Below, in pieces: positions 44,204 to 53,116 of a DNA stretch of 64,000 nt. The first letter of the stretch is position 1. The number at the start of each line of letters is the position of its first letter. The notes beneath the pieces are model-generated. The model saw only the letters and a program-made list of their open reading frames with translations, ran no database searches and was not told the DNA's origin. The stretch comes from Celeribacter indicus. GTDB lineage: Bacteria > Pseudomonadota > Alphaproteobacteria > Rhodobacterales > Rhodobacteraceae. The stretch covers positions 4,154,001 to 4,218,000 of the forward strand of contig NZ_CP004393.1 of the NCBI RefSeq assembly GCF_000819565.1. Direction: 5' to 3'. Both the position numbers and the translations under genes were made by a program.

Positions 44204-45064
44204 ATGAATCACATCAGCCACCTCAAGGAAACCCCCGCCGATTCAAATTCAAGCCGAAACGCTTTAGTGTCGCTGTCCGCGCCGCGGCGGCGAGCGGTGG
44301 GCGGCTGGCTGCGCGGTTTGTCCCTGCGCGCCGCTGTCGTTTTCGGCGTCTTGGCGTTCTGGCAGGTCGCCGGATACTACGGAGTCATCCCGGCCACGAC
44401 CCTGCCGGCCTTCACCGATGTCATGCGCGCCTTGGCGGATCTGATCACGTCCGGGGATCTGAGCGAAGCTCTTCCCATTTCTCTCCAGCGGGCGTTGCTC
44501 GGCTTTACGATCGGCTCCGCGATCGGCGTATTTCTCGGCGTATTTTCCGGGCTGTGGAAGATCGACGAGGAAATCGTCGATGCTCCGATGCAGATCTTTC
44601 GCGCGATTCCCTTCATCGCCCTGCTGCCGCTGTTCATTACCTGGTTCGGTATCGGCGAGCTTTCAAAGATCATCCTGATCATCTTCGCGACGATTTTCCC
44701 AGCCTATATAAACACTTACGGCGGCGTGAGGAATGTCGACCGCAAACTGGTGGAATCCGCGCGGGTCTTCGAGCTTTCGCCGCCCCAGATCGCCCTGAGG
44801 GTCATCCTGCCGACCAGCCTGCCCTCCGTGATCGTCGGGCTGCGCTACTCGTCATCGACCGCGCTGCTGGCCCTGGTGGTCTCCGAGCAACTCAATGCCA
44901 CATCGGGCATCGGATACCTGCTCATGACGGCCAATCAGCAACAGCATTCCGCCATCGTGATCGCGCTGGTCATTGTCTATGCCATGCTGGGGATCATGCT
45001 GGATGGAATCTGGCGGCTGTTCGAGCGGCTTTCGCTGCCGTGGAGGGCAGATGTCAGAGTATGA
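44204..45064 (+). CDS. ABC transporter permease (SsuC type) with IS630-derived N-terminus
   Basis: The 286-residue frame begins at an ATG inside the IS630 right end. Residues 1-21 (MNHISHLKETPADSNSSRNA then L) are IS-derived; host sequence starts at VSLSAPRRRAVGGWL. The rest is a full SsuC/TauC-type permease with VIPATTLPAFTDVMRAL, an EAA loop (RKLVESARVFELSPPQIALR) and about six helices. A proper ribosome site before ATG 44204 is not evident, so expression is uncertain. It overlaps the ATPase gene by 14 bp. Confidence 0.82.
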   Translation: MNHISHLKETPADSNSSRNALVSLSAPRRRAVGGWLRGLSLRAAVVFGVLAFWQVAGYYGVIPATTLPAFTDVMRALADLITSGDLSEALPISLQRALLGFTIGSAIGVFLGVFSGLWKIDEEIVDAPMQIFRAIPFIALLPLFITWFGIGELSKIILIIFATIFPAYINTYGGVRNVDRKLVESARVFELSPPQIALRVILPTSLPSVIVGLRYSSSTALLALVVSEQLNATSGIGYLLMTANQQQHSAIVIALVIVYAMLGIMLDGIWRLFERLSLPWRADVRV

Positions 45065-45803
45065 TGCAGTCGGGGTCCGCGAGGCTCCCCCAATCGGCCA
45101 GAATATCGCCGTTGATGTCGATGGCCTCACGAAGATCTATGATGGACGGGCCGTGCTTGATCGGCTCAGTCTTCAGATCGGACAAGGGGAATTCGTTGCG
45201 ATTCTCGGCCCCTCCGGCACCGGCAAGACGACCCTTCTTCGCATCTTGAGCGGGTTGGAAGCGCATGACGGTGGAAAGGTGACTGTGCCGAAGGTCCGCT
45301 CCGTCGTGTTTCAGGAACCGCGCCTCGTGCCGTCCCAGCGGGTCTGGCGGAATGTCGTGATCGCAAACGGCCGGTCGGGAGCCGCCCGCAGGGCAGCCAT
45401 CGCCGCCCTGGAGGAGGTTGGATTAAAAGAAAAGGTGGAGGCATGGCCCTTGGCATTGTCGGGAGGCGAGGCACAGCGCGTGGCGCTGGCCCGCGCCCTG
45501 ATCCGGGAGCCGGGCCTGCTTCTTCTTGACGAGCCCTTCGCTGCGCTGGACGCATTGACCAGGATCCGGATGCATAGCCTCGTGCTGCAACTGTGGCGCG
45601 TCCACCGGCCCTCGGTCCTGCTGATCACTCATGACGTTGATGAGGCGATCCTTCTCTCGGACCGTGTTCTCGTGCTCTCCGACGGCAAGGTGCGGCTCGA
45701 CATTTCCATCGACCAGGACAGGCCGCGTGATCGCTCCGCGCCTTGGTTCGCGGACCTCCGGCGCAAGCTGCTCGACCAGCTCGGCGTGGTCGAAAAAACT
45801 TGA
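45051..45803 (+). CDS. ABC transporter ATPase (SsuB type)
   Basis: The 250-residue product has Walker A GPSGTGKTT, signature LSGGEAQRV, Walker B LLLLDEPFAALD and H-loop ITHDVDEA, as in sulfonate importers. ATG 45051 follows GGAGGGC and lies inside the permease 3' end. It partners the permease at 44204 and binding protein at 45832. Confidence 0.88.
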   Translation: MSEYDAVGVREAPPIGQNIAVDVDGLTKIYDGRAVLDRLSLQIGQGEFVAILGPSGTGKTTLLRILSGLEAHDGGKVTVPKVRSVVFQEPRLVPSQRVWRNVVIANGRSGAARRAAIAALEEVGLKEKVEAWPLALSGGEAQRVALARALIREPGLLLLDEPFAALDALTRIRMHSLVLQLWRVHRPSVLLITHDVDEAILLSDRVLVLSDGKVRLDISIDQDRPRDRSAPWFADLRRKLLDQLGVVEKT

Positions 45804-45831
45804 TAAGCTCCCAAAAGGACATGCAACTTCT

Positions 45832-46902
45832 ATGAAATTCCCGAACCGCACCCATCCTCTGGGCACGACAATAGCTGCTATCTTGCTGGTTGCTGCGCTC
45901 GCTGCAACCGCGTTTATTGCCGTGACGCGCCGATCAGGCGGCGAGGCAGCCAATAACGTTGCAGGTGCGCAGCGCCCGACCCTGATCATCGGCATCCAGG
46001 ATCCGGCGACACCGGAACTCGTGAAAGCTTCCGGCGTGTTCGATAGCGCCTCCTTCGATCTCGAATGGGGCGTTCTGACCGGCGCGCAGGCGCAGTTGAC
46101 CGCGCTCTATTCGGGAGCCATCGATATCGGATATGTCGGCGATACTGGTGTGCTCTTCGAGGCGGCCAATGCCGCGAGCGACTGGAGCAACGGTCCGCTT
46201 CTCCAGAACTTCGTCGCATGGGATTACAATTGGAAATCGCCCTTCCCCAGCCCGATCACCGCTGTGCGTGCCGAGGCGGGAATCGAGGGGGCAGAGGATC
46301 TCAGGGGCCGGAAGTGGTCCTACAGCTTCGGAGGCGCCGCCTACGCGCAATATGTCGGATCTCTCACGAAAGCCAATCTCACGGCCGCCGATATTGAGCC
46401 GATCCAATTGGCCGATGCGTATACCGCAGGTGCGGCGTTCGAGCGCGGCGAAGCCGACGTGTTTTCCGGGCCCTATGTGGTAGTCAGCCGGTCGATCGAG
46501 GCGGGGAAGACCAAGGTGCTGTGGACGCCCACGGACACACAGGTTCCGAACCTCGCCTGCCTGACCGCCAAGCCCTCCGTCCTCGCCGACAAGAAGGCGG
46601 AGATCGAGGAGTTCCTCAAGCGATGGGGCGCTTACCAGGAATGGCTGAAAGACAATCCCGAGAAGGCCACGGAGATCTTCGCCAGAGTGCTTAAGCTCGA
46701 ACCGGAGGCTGCGAGATCGTGGTGGGAGAACAACCGTTGGAGCTACATCAGGATCGATGACGCCGTGATCGCAAGGGAACAGGCGCTTGCCGACGGCTTC
46801 TATGCGGCCGGGACCCTGAAGAAAGAGGTCGATGTTTCGGCCTTGTGGAATCGAGACTTCGAACCTGTCCTAGACGAGGTGATCAACTCATGGTCCAAGT
46901 AG
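45832..46902 (+). CDS. ABC substrate-binding protein (sulfonate type)
   Basis: The 356-residue product begins with a positively charged segment and a hydrophobic stretch (AAILLVAALAATAFIAV), a signal peptide or uncleaved anchor, followed by an SsuA-like domain (LIIGIQDPATPELVKASGVF, then GAIDIGYVGDTGVLFEAAN). It overlaps the next flavoprotein gene by 13 bp. The absence of a clear cleavage motif leaves an anchored form possible. Confidence 0.84.
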   Translation: MKFPNRTHPLGTTIAAILLVAALAATAFIAVTRRSGGEAANNVAGAQRPTLIIGIQDPATPELVKASGVFDSASFDLEWGVLTGAQAQLTALYSGAIDIGYVGDTGVLFEAANAASDWSNGPLLQNFVAWDYNWKSPFPSPITAVRAEAGIEGAEDLRGRKWSYSFGGAAYAQYVGSLTKANLTAADIEPIQLADAYTAGAAFERGEADVFSGPYVVVSRSIEAGKTKVLWTPTDTQVPNLACLTAKPSVLADKKAEIEEFLKRWGAYQEWLKDNPEKATEIFARVLKLEPEAARSWWENNRWSYIRIDDAVIAREQALADGFYAAGTLKKEVDVSALWNRDFEPVLDEVINSWSK

Positions 46903-48128
46903 CAGAGAAGACTCTCGCGGGCTTCGCCGTTTTGCCCGGACGTGCCTGGCTTGCTGGAGAGGGGCGTGAGCAGAGCGTTCGGGACGCCCTGGCGGAACTG
47001 CGGTCCACGTCCGCCGACCGAGATCGCAGAAGCACCAGCGACAGGGAGGCCGTCAACCGACTGAAGAGGCTCGGCTTCGGTGCCCTGCGGTTTCCGGACA
47101 CCGATGGCACGCCTGCCCTCGACCTGCCCGAGGCCATGTCCGTCGTGATGGATGTCGCGGCCGCCGACTCGAGCATCGCACATGCGTTCCGCTCGCACTT
47201 CGGCTTCCTCGAGGGATTGCTCCTGACGCCCGCGAGCGAGGCCCGCTCCACCTGGCTCCAACGGATCGCCGCCGGCCAGACATGCGGGTCCGCAGTCACC
47301 GAACGTGCCACCGCGCGCCCGATGGAGATCGAGTCGACCTTGCGGCCCGATGGGGACGGCTACACGATTGACACAGAGAAATACTACACGACGGGCACGC
47401 TCTATGCCGACTGGCTCTTTCTGATGGCCAGGAGCGAAGACCGGAGCCTCCAGCTCGTCACGATTCCGACCCTGCGCGAGGGAGTGGAGCTTCTCGACGA
47501 TTTCGATGGCATCGGTCAACGCGCCTCCGCAAGTGGAGGCGTGCGGTTCACTGGCGTCCACATCCGGAAATCGGAAGTGGAACCCCTCGAGGACCTGCCA
47601 GAGGTCAACCGCTACCGCTCCTCGCTTCAGCAGCTGTATCTTGCGGCCCTGCTTGCCGGGATTGCCTCCGCCGCCCTCGAGGACGCACGGAGCTTCGTGC
47701 TCAAGCGCGCGCGGTCCGCTGCCCATGGACATGCAGACCAGCCCAGGAACGACCTCTTCGTCCAGCAGATCATAGGACGCATCGCGGCCCGCGCCACGAT
47801 CGCCCGTGCCGGCGTCCTGTCGGCAGCTGCCAAGCTCGACCGCACCTTCGAGGCGCTCCGCCGCGGCGACAGTCTGGGCGACCTGCTTGTCGAGGGCGCT
47901 GTGGAGGTGGCCAAGATCCACTCCATCGTTGCCGAACTTGTCGTCACCAGTGGCGATCTTGTGCTGGAGACCGGAGGCGGCTCGGCCGTGTCCAGGTCCA
48001 CCGCTCTCGACCGCCACTGGCGGAATGCGAGGACGATCGCTGCCCACAGTCCAATGTACTACAAGTCCCAGGTGGTGGGCGATGCCATCCTCAACGACAC
48101 ACCGCCGCCTACGAACGGCTACTTCTGA
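46890..48128 (+). CDS. Acyl-CoA-dehydrogenase-fold flavin monooxygenase (DszC/SfnB-like)
   Basis: The 412-residue product has the acyl-CoA dehydrogenase fold: VNRLKRLGFGALRFPDTDG near residues 50-70, AAADSSIAHAF, TEKYYTTGTLYADWLF, and a C-terminal VSRSTALDRHWRNARTIAAH. These last features are shared by DszC and SfnB, flavoproteins acting on sulfones and other organosulfur compounds with FMNH2. It overlaps the binding-protein gene. A second paralog lies at 49516. The substrate is unknown. Confidence 0.84.
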   Translation: MVQVAEKTLAGFAVLPGRAWLAGEGREQSVRDALAELRSTSADRDRRSTSDREAVNRLKRLGFGALRFPDTDGTPALDLPEAMSVVMDVAAADSSIAHAFRSHFGFLEGLLLTPASEARSTWLQRIAAGQTCGSAVTERATARPMEIESTLRPDGDGYTIDTEKYYTTGTLYADWLFLMARSEDRSLQLVTIPTLREGVELLDDFDGIGQRASASGGVRFTGVHIRKSEVEPLEDLPEVNRYRSSLQQLYLAALLAGIASAALEDARSFVLKRARSAAHGHADQPRNDLFVQQIIGRIAARATIARAGVLSAAAKLDRTFEALRRGDSLGDLLVEGAVEVAKIHSIVAELVVTSGDLVLETGGGSAVSRSTALDRHWRNARTIAAHSPMYYKSQVVGDAILNDTPPPTNGYF

Positions 48129-48161
48129 TCGCAAAAGCCTGCTCCCCCTTGAGAGAAAGAC

Positions 48162-49523
48162 ATGTCCATGACCAAGCGCAACCAGATGCACCTGATGCTT
48201 CAGACGGGCATCGTTGGTAACCACCACGGCGCCTGGCGCCGTCCGCGGAGCCGGGTAGAGGATGCTCATGGCCTGGCCTTCCATGCCTGGATCGCCCGAC
48301 TTGCCGAGAATGCGAAGCTGGACGCGGTCTTCGTCGCCGACGGCCTCTCCACCATGGGCGGCCACCGATATGCGCCACGGTCGTTTCTCGAGCCCTTCAC
48401 TCTGCTGGCGGCGCTTGCGGGACAGACATCGAAGGTGGGCCTGGTGGCAACGGCATCGACCTCGTTCAGCGAGCCTTATAACCTGGCCCGGCAGTTTGCA
48501 TCGCTGGATCATCTCAGCAACGGCCGGGCGGCGTGGAACATCGTCACATCTTTCCTGGGGGAGGAGAACTTCGGCAGCGAGCCGCTGCCTCCCGCGGAGC
48601 AACGCTACGCCCGCGCGGCAGAATACCTCGATGTCTCCATGGCCCTGTGGGACAGCTGGAAGCCCGGCAGCCTCGTCATCGACCGTGACAGCGGGATCTA
48701 TGCGCGGGACGATCTGGTACGCGAGATCAACCATGAAGGCGAGTTCTTCAGCGTCAAGGGTCCGCTGAACGTGGCTCGTTCTCCCCAAGGACGGCCGGTG
48801 CTGGTTCAGGCAGGCTCCTCGGAGCTAGGCAAGAATCTCGCTGCCCAATATGCCGAGGTCGTCTTCACCGCCCAGCAATCTCTCGAGGGCGCCAAGGCCT
48901 TCTACCGTGACATCAAGGCGAGGGTCGCCGCCCACGGCAGGAACCCGGACACCGTGAAGGTGCTGGTCGGTGCAACGCCGCTGATTGCGCCGACGAAGGA
49001 GGAGGCGGGGGATCTCAGGCGGGAGCTGGCGGCACTGATTCACGAGGATTTCGGCCGCGAGCGTATTTCCAAGCGTCTCGGCGGCGCCGACCTGTCCCAG
49101 GTGGGGCTCGACGAGCAGATTCCTCCCTCGCTGTTGCCCGGCGGCGAAACCGTGGAAAGGATCAAGAGCCGGTTCGACGTATACCGACGCCTCGCGGTCG
49201 ACGAGAAGCGGACGCTGCGGGAACTGATCGAAGTGGAGGCGACGTCCTCCGGCCATTGGGTTTTCGAGGGGTCTCCCCAGTCCATCGCGGAAGAATTGAT
49301 CACCATCTTCGATGCAGGCGCAGCCGACGGGTTCATTCTCTTGCCGACCTATGCCCCCGAAGGGATCGAATTGTTGACCGGCGGCGTGGTGCCGCTGCTC
49401 CAGGAAAGGGGCTATTTCAGGACGGAATATCAAGGGGATACCCTGAGGTCGCATCTGGGACTGGACGACTTCCCGGATCAGTTCCTGCACGCGCAGCAGC
49501 ATCGGAGCGGTGCGAATGCCTGA
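48162..49523 (+). CDS. Luciferase-like FMN-dependent monooxygenase (NtaA/SnaA/DszA family)
   Basis: The 453-residue product matches class II flavin-dependent monooxygenases: MHLMLQTGIVGNHHGAWRRP at the start, FVADGLSTMG, NLARQFASLDHLSNGRAAWN and RPVLVQAGSSELGKNLAAQY. This family includes dibenzothiophene-sulfone monooxygenase DszA and NTA monooxygenase. It lies between two DszC/SfnB-like genes, as expected for a stepwise C-S cleavage pathway. It overlaps the next gene by 8 bp. Confidence 0.88.
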   Translation: MSMTKRNQMHLMLQTGIVGNHHGAWRRPRSRVEDAHGLAFHAWIARLAENAKLDAVFVADGLSTMGGHRYAPRSFLEPFTLLAALAGQTSKVGLVATASTSFSEPYNLARQFASLDHLSNGRAAWNIVTSFLGEENFGSEPLPPAEQRYARAAEYLDVSMALWDSWKPGSLVIDRDSGIYARDDLVREINHEGEFFSVKGPLNVARSPQGRPVLVQAGSSELGKNLAAQYAEVVFTAQQSLEGAKAFYRDIKARVAAHGRNPDTVKVLVGATPLIAPTKEEAGDLRRELAALIHEDFGRERISKRLGGADLSQVGLDEQIPPSLLPGGETVERIKSRFDVYRRLAVDEKRTLRELIEVEATSSGHWVFEGSPQSIAEELITIFDAGAADGFILLPTYAPEGIELLTGGVVPLLQERGYFRTEYQGDTLRSHLGLDDFPDQFLHAQQHRSGANA

Positions 49524-50793
49524 TCGCAATCCCAACAAAACCGTTCCGACGCAGGTTGCGTCCATTGTGTCCGATGAACATGCGCTCGCCGTCGCCCGCG
49601 AGTTCGTGGAGTCCATCAGAGGTGGTGCGGCCCGTCGTGATCTGGAAAAGGTTCTGCCGCATCAGGAGTTTGCCGATTTCACGCGATCTGGCCTCGGCAT
49701 CCTGAACGTGCCGCGCGATCTGGGTGGCCCCGAAGTCAGCTACCGCACACTTCTTGAAACAATCAGGCTGATAGCCTCGGCCGATTCCTCGATCGCGCAG
49801 ATCGCGCTCACGCATTGGTCAGGGATCGAGATGTTGCGGAGATGGGCCCCGCCCGCTTTGCGGGAACGGCTGCTCCGCAGGGTAATACTCGGAGATCTCC
49901 TCGGCAACGCCTCGAAGGATGCCCGGCCCAGCCGAAGCGGCGACCGGCACGGCACCTTCCTCAGCTTGGACGAGAATGGCGCCCGCATGTCCGGGGAAAA
50001 GGCGTTCGCCACGGGTTCGCTGTTGGCAGACTGGCTGTATGTTATGTGCAGCAGTGGAAAAAGTGCCGGCTCCGATCTCGTCGCCTTCATCGATGTGCGC
50101 CGCGCGGGTCTGGCCATCCACGACAACTGGGATGGTGTCGGCCAGCGCACGACCGCAAGCGGCAATGTGACACTGGACTCGGTTTTCCTCGACCCCGGCG
50201 AATATTTCGAGATGACCCTGACGGACTCCGGGGAATCCGCCCTGTTCTCGGGGGTTTCCCATCTGCTCCATTCCGGTATCGAGCTTGGGCTGGGAGATGG
50301 CGCGTTGAGGGAGACTCTGGACATCCTTCGCACCGAAGCCACACCTCCACGCGGGAGCGATGCGATGGCGGCGGTGGAGGATCCGCTGACGCTGAGCGCG
50401 GTGGGCGAACTCGTCATCTCGCAGCATACCGCCGAGAGGGCCGCCTTCCGCGCGGCCGACACGCTCGACGCCGCCAAGGCAAGCGACCGGCCGCACGCCG
50501 GAGAGGTGCTGTTCGCCGTTTGCGAAGCGAAGATCGTCACGGAACGCTTCGCCCTGAACAGCGCGACCACGCTTTTCGAGCTGTGCGGATCCCGTGTGGC
50601 CACCAGGAGCCGAAACCTCGATCGCTACTGGCGCGATGCGCGCACACATAGCCTGCACGATGCCTCGCGTTGGAAGACGGTGACCCTGGGGCAGGCGGCC
50701 CTGAACGGGCGCCGACCGGATGCCTTCACTCTGGGTCATCCCTTTACCGCAATCACCCCACAGGAACCGTCTGTCGCTGCCGTGGCGGATTGA
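49516..50793 (+). CDS. Second DszC/SfnB-like flavin monooxygenase
   Basis: The 425-residue product has the same fold and order as the protein from 46890: FTRSGLGILNVPRDLGGPE, ASADSSIAQIALTH, AFATGSLLADWLYVMCSSG, and a C-terminal SRNLDRYWRDARTHSLHD. ATG 49516 is preferred over GTG 49510 for its spacing from GGAG. Two divergent copies flanking a DszA-like enzyme suggest different substrates or successive oxidation steps. Confidence 0.85.
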   Translation: MPDRNPNKTVPTQVASIVSDEHALAVAREFVESIRGGAARRDLEKVLPHQEFADFTRSGLGILNVPRDLGGPEVSYRTLLETIRLIASADSSIAQIALTHWSGIEMLRRWAPPALRERLLRRVILGDLLGNASKDARPSRSGDRHGTFLSLDENGARMSGEKAFATGSLLADWLYVMCSSGKSAGSDLVAFIDVRRAGLAIHDNWDGVGQRTTASGNVTLDSVFLDPGEYFEMTLTDSGESALFSGVSHLLHSGIELGLGDGALRETLDILRTEATPPRGSDAMAAVEDPLTLSAVGELVISQHTAERAAFRAADTLDAAKASDRPHAGEVLFAVCEAKIVTERFALNSATTLFELCGSRVATRSRNLDRYWRDARTHSLHDASRWKTVTLGQAALNGRRPDAFTLGHPFTAITPQEPSVAAVAD

Positions 50794-51068
50794 GGAAGAT
50801 CCCGCCCGGAGCATTTTCGCGGGAGCCGGATTAGGTAAATTCAGACGTGGCCCCAGGCAACCATCCAGGTGCGATCCGGATGTGCAGTCCGGTCCCGGCC
50901 AGTTGGTGCTGGCACTTGAAAACCCCGGCGCGACATCCACCATGTGAGGACGTCGCTATCCCGCATCCTGAACTGTTCCAAAACATTTGATGATGAACTG
51001 GAAGGTCGCTATCCGAGATCAGCGCGATCCTTAAAGCGCGTCAACTACCGTTCACTTTTCGCTCGTGT
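50794..51068. other. Gap after the organosulfur operon
   Basis: About 275 bp without a gene. A 6-bp stem (TCCCGC at 50800-50805, GCGGGA at 50819-50824, 13-base loop) right after the stop could be a weak terminator, but it lacks a T run. Confidence 0.35.
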
Positions 51069-51386
51069 TCACGCCTCGCGTCCTCTCAGCGCCAAAAGCC
51101 TCCGTAAAAGCGCTTTATCATGAAGATGACGTCTGGTGGTTCCGAGGCGACTGATGGCACTCAGGATTTCTTTCTTACCCAGAGGAGAGGCTTGCCGTTG
51201 CATTACGCCTTCAGAGTGCCCATTCTCATCGCACCACTGAGTAAACAAACGCACGATCATGCGATAATTTCGTAAAGTTGCTGGTGCGAACTCGGCTTCA
51301 GATCTACTTCGATATTCCGCGCCGCGAGCCTTGGGCGCGAATGGCGTTGGAAAAGCGAGCGGCTCCCGGCCATTGGCTTGATGTGA
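51069..51386 (-). pseudogene. Fragment resembling a tyrosine-recombinase N-terminal domain
   Basis: A minus-strand frame open from 51386 to the stop at 51069 reads RSRSEAEFAPATLRNYRMIV followed by RLFTQWCDENGHS, which resembles the helical core-binding domain of phage/integron-type tyrosine recombinases. After that the similarity fades and the catalytic domain is absent. The GC content is lower than in the flanking genes. It is probably a recombinase remnant; a short intact gene from ATG 51260 cannot be excluded. Confidence 0.35.
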
Positions 51387-51465
51387 CTATCTTCGACCGC
51401 TCACGTTTCAGACCTATGGGGGGTACATTGATCGACCATTGATCCGCCCACACCCCATGCCCTCT

Positions 51466-52332
51466 TCACCCGGTCATGCCATCGAGCAGTGCGAATTCAT
51501 CTTCCGGCAGCTCCATATGCGCAACCTCGAGATTCTGATGCAAGTGCTCGATCGATGAGGTGCCGGGTATCATGAGAATGTTGGGAGAGCGGCGCAGCAA
51601 CCACATGGAAGCGACTTGCAGCGGCGTCGCCCCCAGCCGCGTCGCCACCTCCGTCAGCGTCGCGGACTGGAGGGGGGAGAACCCTCCCAGCGGGAAAAAT
51701 GGCACGAACGCAATGCCGGCGGAGGCTGTCTCATCGATCAGCGGATCGTCGTTGCGCAGGGCGATGTTATACATGTTCTGAACGCAGACAATCGGCACGA
51801 TGCCACGGGCTTCGGCAAGCTGTGTCGCGGTGATGTTGCTGAGACCGATGTGGCGGATCAGCCCCTGCGCCTGCAATTCTGCAAGAGCCGTGACCTGCTT
51901 CTCGATCGGCCCTTCGGTGGATGTGGCCATGTCGAACATGACACGCAGGTTGACGACATCGAGAACCTCCAGCCCAAGGTTTCGCAGGTTGTCGTGAACG
52001 GCCTGTTCCAGTTCGCCCGGCGTGGCGGCCGGCAGCCAGTTGCCTTCGGCGTCGCGCCTCGCCCCGACCTTGGTCACGATAGTCAGATCGTCGGCATAGG
52101 GGTGCAGGGCCTCGCGGATAATCTGATTGGTGACATGGGGGCCGTAGAAATCGCTGGTGTCGATATGGTTGACACCCCATTCGACGGCCTCGCGCAGAAC
52201 CCCCACCGCCGCGGCGCGATCCTTGGGAGGCCCCATCACACCGGGTCCGGCCAGTTGCATCGCACCATATCCCATGCGCCGCACACGCCGATCGCCGAGC
52301 GTGAAACTAGCTGTGTCTCGAATATCAGCCAT
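51466..52332 (-). CDS. Aldo-keto reductase family oxidoreductase
   Basis: The 288-residue TIM-barrel protein has the NADPH-dependent reductase core with HIDTSDFYGPHVTNQIIREA (catalytic Asp and Tyr) and VTKVGARR (catalytic Lys). The usual fourth residue, His, is replaced in LDVVNLRVMFD by Arg, as in some bacterial pyridoxal-reductase-like members. ATG 52332 follows GGAG. It diverges from a TetR gene that probably regulates it. The physiological carbonyl substrate is unknown. Confidence 0.88.
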   Translation of the reverse strand: MADIRDTASFTLGDRRVRRMGYGAMQLAGPGVMGPPKDRAAAVGVLREAVEWGVNHIDTSDFYGPHVTNQIIREALHPYADDLTIVTKVGARRDAEGNWLPAATPGELEQAVHDNLRNLGLEVLDVVNLRVMFDMATSTEGPIEKQVTALAELQAQGLIRHIGLSNITATQLAEARGIVPIVCVQNMYNIALRNDDPLIDETASAGIAFVPFFPLGGFSPLQSATLTEVATRLGATPLQVASMWLLRRSPNILMIPGTSSIEHLHQNLEVAHMELPEDEFALLDGMTG

Positions 52333-52348
52333 CCTGAACTCCTTGTTC

Positions 52349-52364
52349 CTTGTCGCCACACAAG
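52349..52364. promoter_or_regulatory. Palindrome between the reductase and TetR genes, candidate operator
   Basis: CTTGT and ACAAG flank a 6-base spacer, forming a 16-bp dyad 17 bp upstream of the reductase start and 37 bp upstream of the TetR start. Size and position in a 68-bp divergent gap fit a shared TetR-type operator. Confidence 0.45.
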
Positions 52365-52400
52365 ATATGAAGAATCACTCACATTTGGAATTCGCGTTTG

Positions 52401-53030
52401 ATGGACAGCACGACTGCCGCGTTAAAGCCCAGAAAACATCCCGTTCAGCGTCGCTCCATGGCGACGATCGACATGCTGCATGCCGCGACGATTCAGGTTT
52501 TGACGCAGGGGGGATTGAGTCGTTGCACCACCACCCGCGTCGCCGAGCGGGCAGGCGTTTCCGTCGGCAGCCTCTATCAGTATTATCCGAACCGCGACGC
52601 TCTGCTTGCCGCTGTGCTCGAACGGCACCTGAACGGTGTGCTTGCCGTTGTGGAGGAAACCTGCCGCACTCAGAAGGGCATGCCGGTTTCGGTCATGGCC
52701 TCCGAACTGGTCACGGCCTATCTTGCCGTGAAGTTGCGCGATCCTGCGGAGTCGAGGGCACTCTACGCCGTCGCCGGAGAGCGCGGAGGCCCGGAACTGA
52801 TGGCCGACCTGCAAAGCAGGATCATCAAGGCAGTCTCGGCGATGTTGGAAAGCGCCAGCGATGTATATTTTCCGGCGCCCGATGTCACCGCCGCGGTCGT
52901 GCTGCATGCCGTGGCGGGCCCGGTGATCGCCTTGCTAAATGGCGACACGCCGACGGGGTATGGCGATGCGTTGAGGGAACAGCTTGTGCGTCTGGTCACG
53001 GCATATCTGCACAGTTCGTCTCAAGCCTAG
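52401..53030 (+). CDS. TetR-family transcriptional regulator
   Basis: The 209-residue product has the TetR N-terminal helix-turn-helix (about residues 20-70) with TTTRVAERAGVSVGSLYQYY, and a helical ligand domain after residue 80. It diverges from the aldo-keto reductase gene with a 68-bp gap. ATG 52401 is chosen over TTG 52398. Repression of the reductase relieved by a small ligand is the likely arrangement. Confidence 0.88.
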   Translation: MDSTTAALKPRKHPVQRRSMATIDMLHAATIQVLTQGGLSRCTTTRVAERAGVSVGSLYQYYPNRDALLAAVLERHLNGVLAVVEETCRTQKGMPVSVMASELVTAYLAVKLRDPAESRALYAVAGERGGPELMADLQSRIIKAVSAMLESASDVYFPAPDVTAAVVLHAVAGPVIALLNGDTPTGYGDALREQLVRLVTAYLHSSSQA

Positions 53031-53116
53031 CTGCCGTGGGTCGGACAAGACCTGTTCCGGCCTCGTTCAGACATGCTGCGCCACGTTCCTCTGGCCTCTG
53101 CCTCATTCTCCCTCTG

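Larger units (their letters stand above)
43212..44264 (-). mobile_element. IS630-family element inserted in the permease gene
   Basis: The 1053-bp element has perfect 14-bp terminal repeats (AAGCGTTTCGGCTT at 43212-43225, AAGCCGAAACGCTT at 44251-44264) and is flanked by TA at 43210-43211 and 44265-44266, the IS630/Tc1 target duplication. Its transposase runs on the minus strand as two overlapping frames. Both ends are intact, so the insertion appears recent. Confidence 0.9.
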
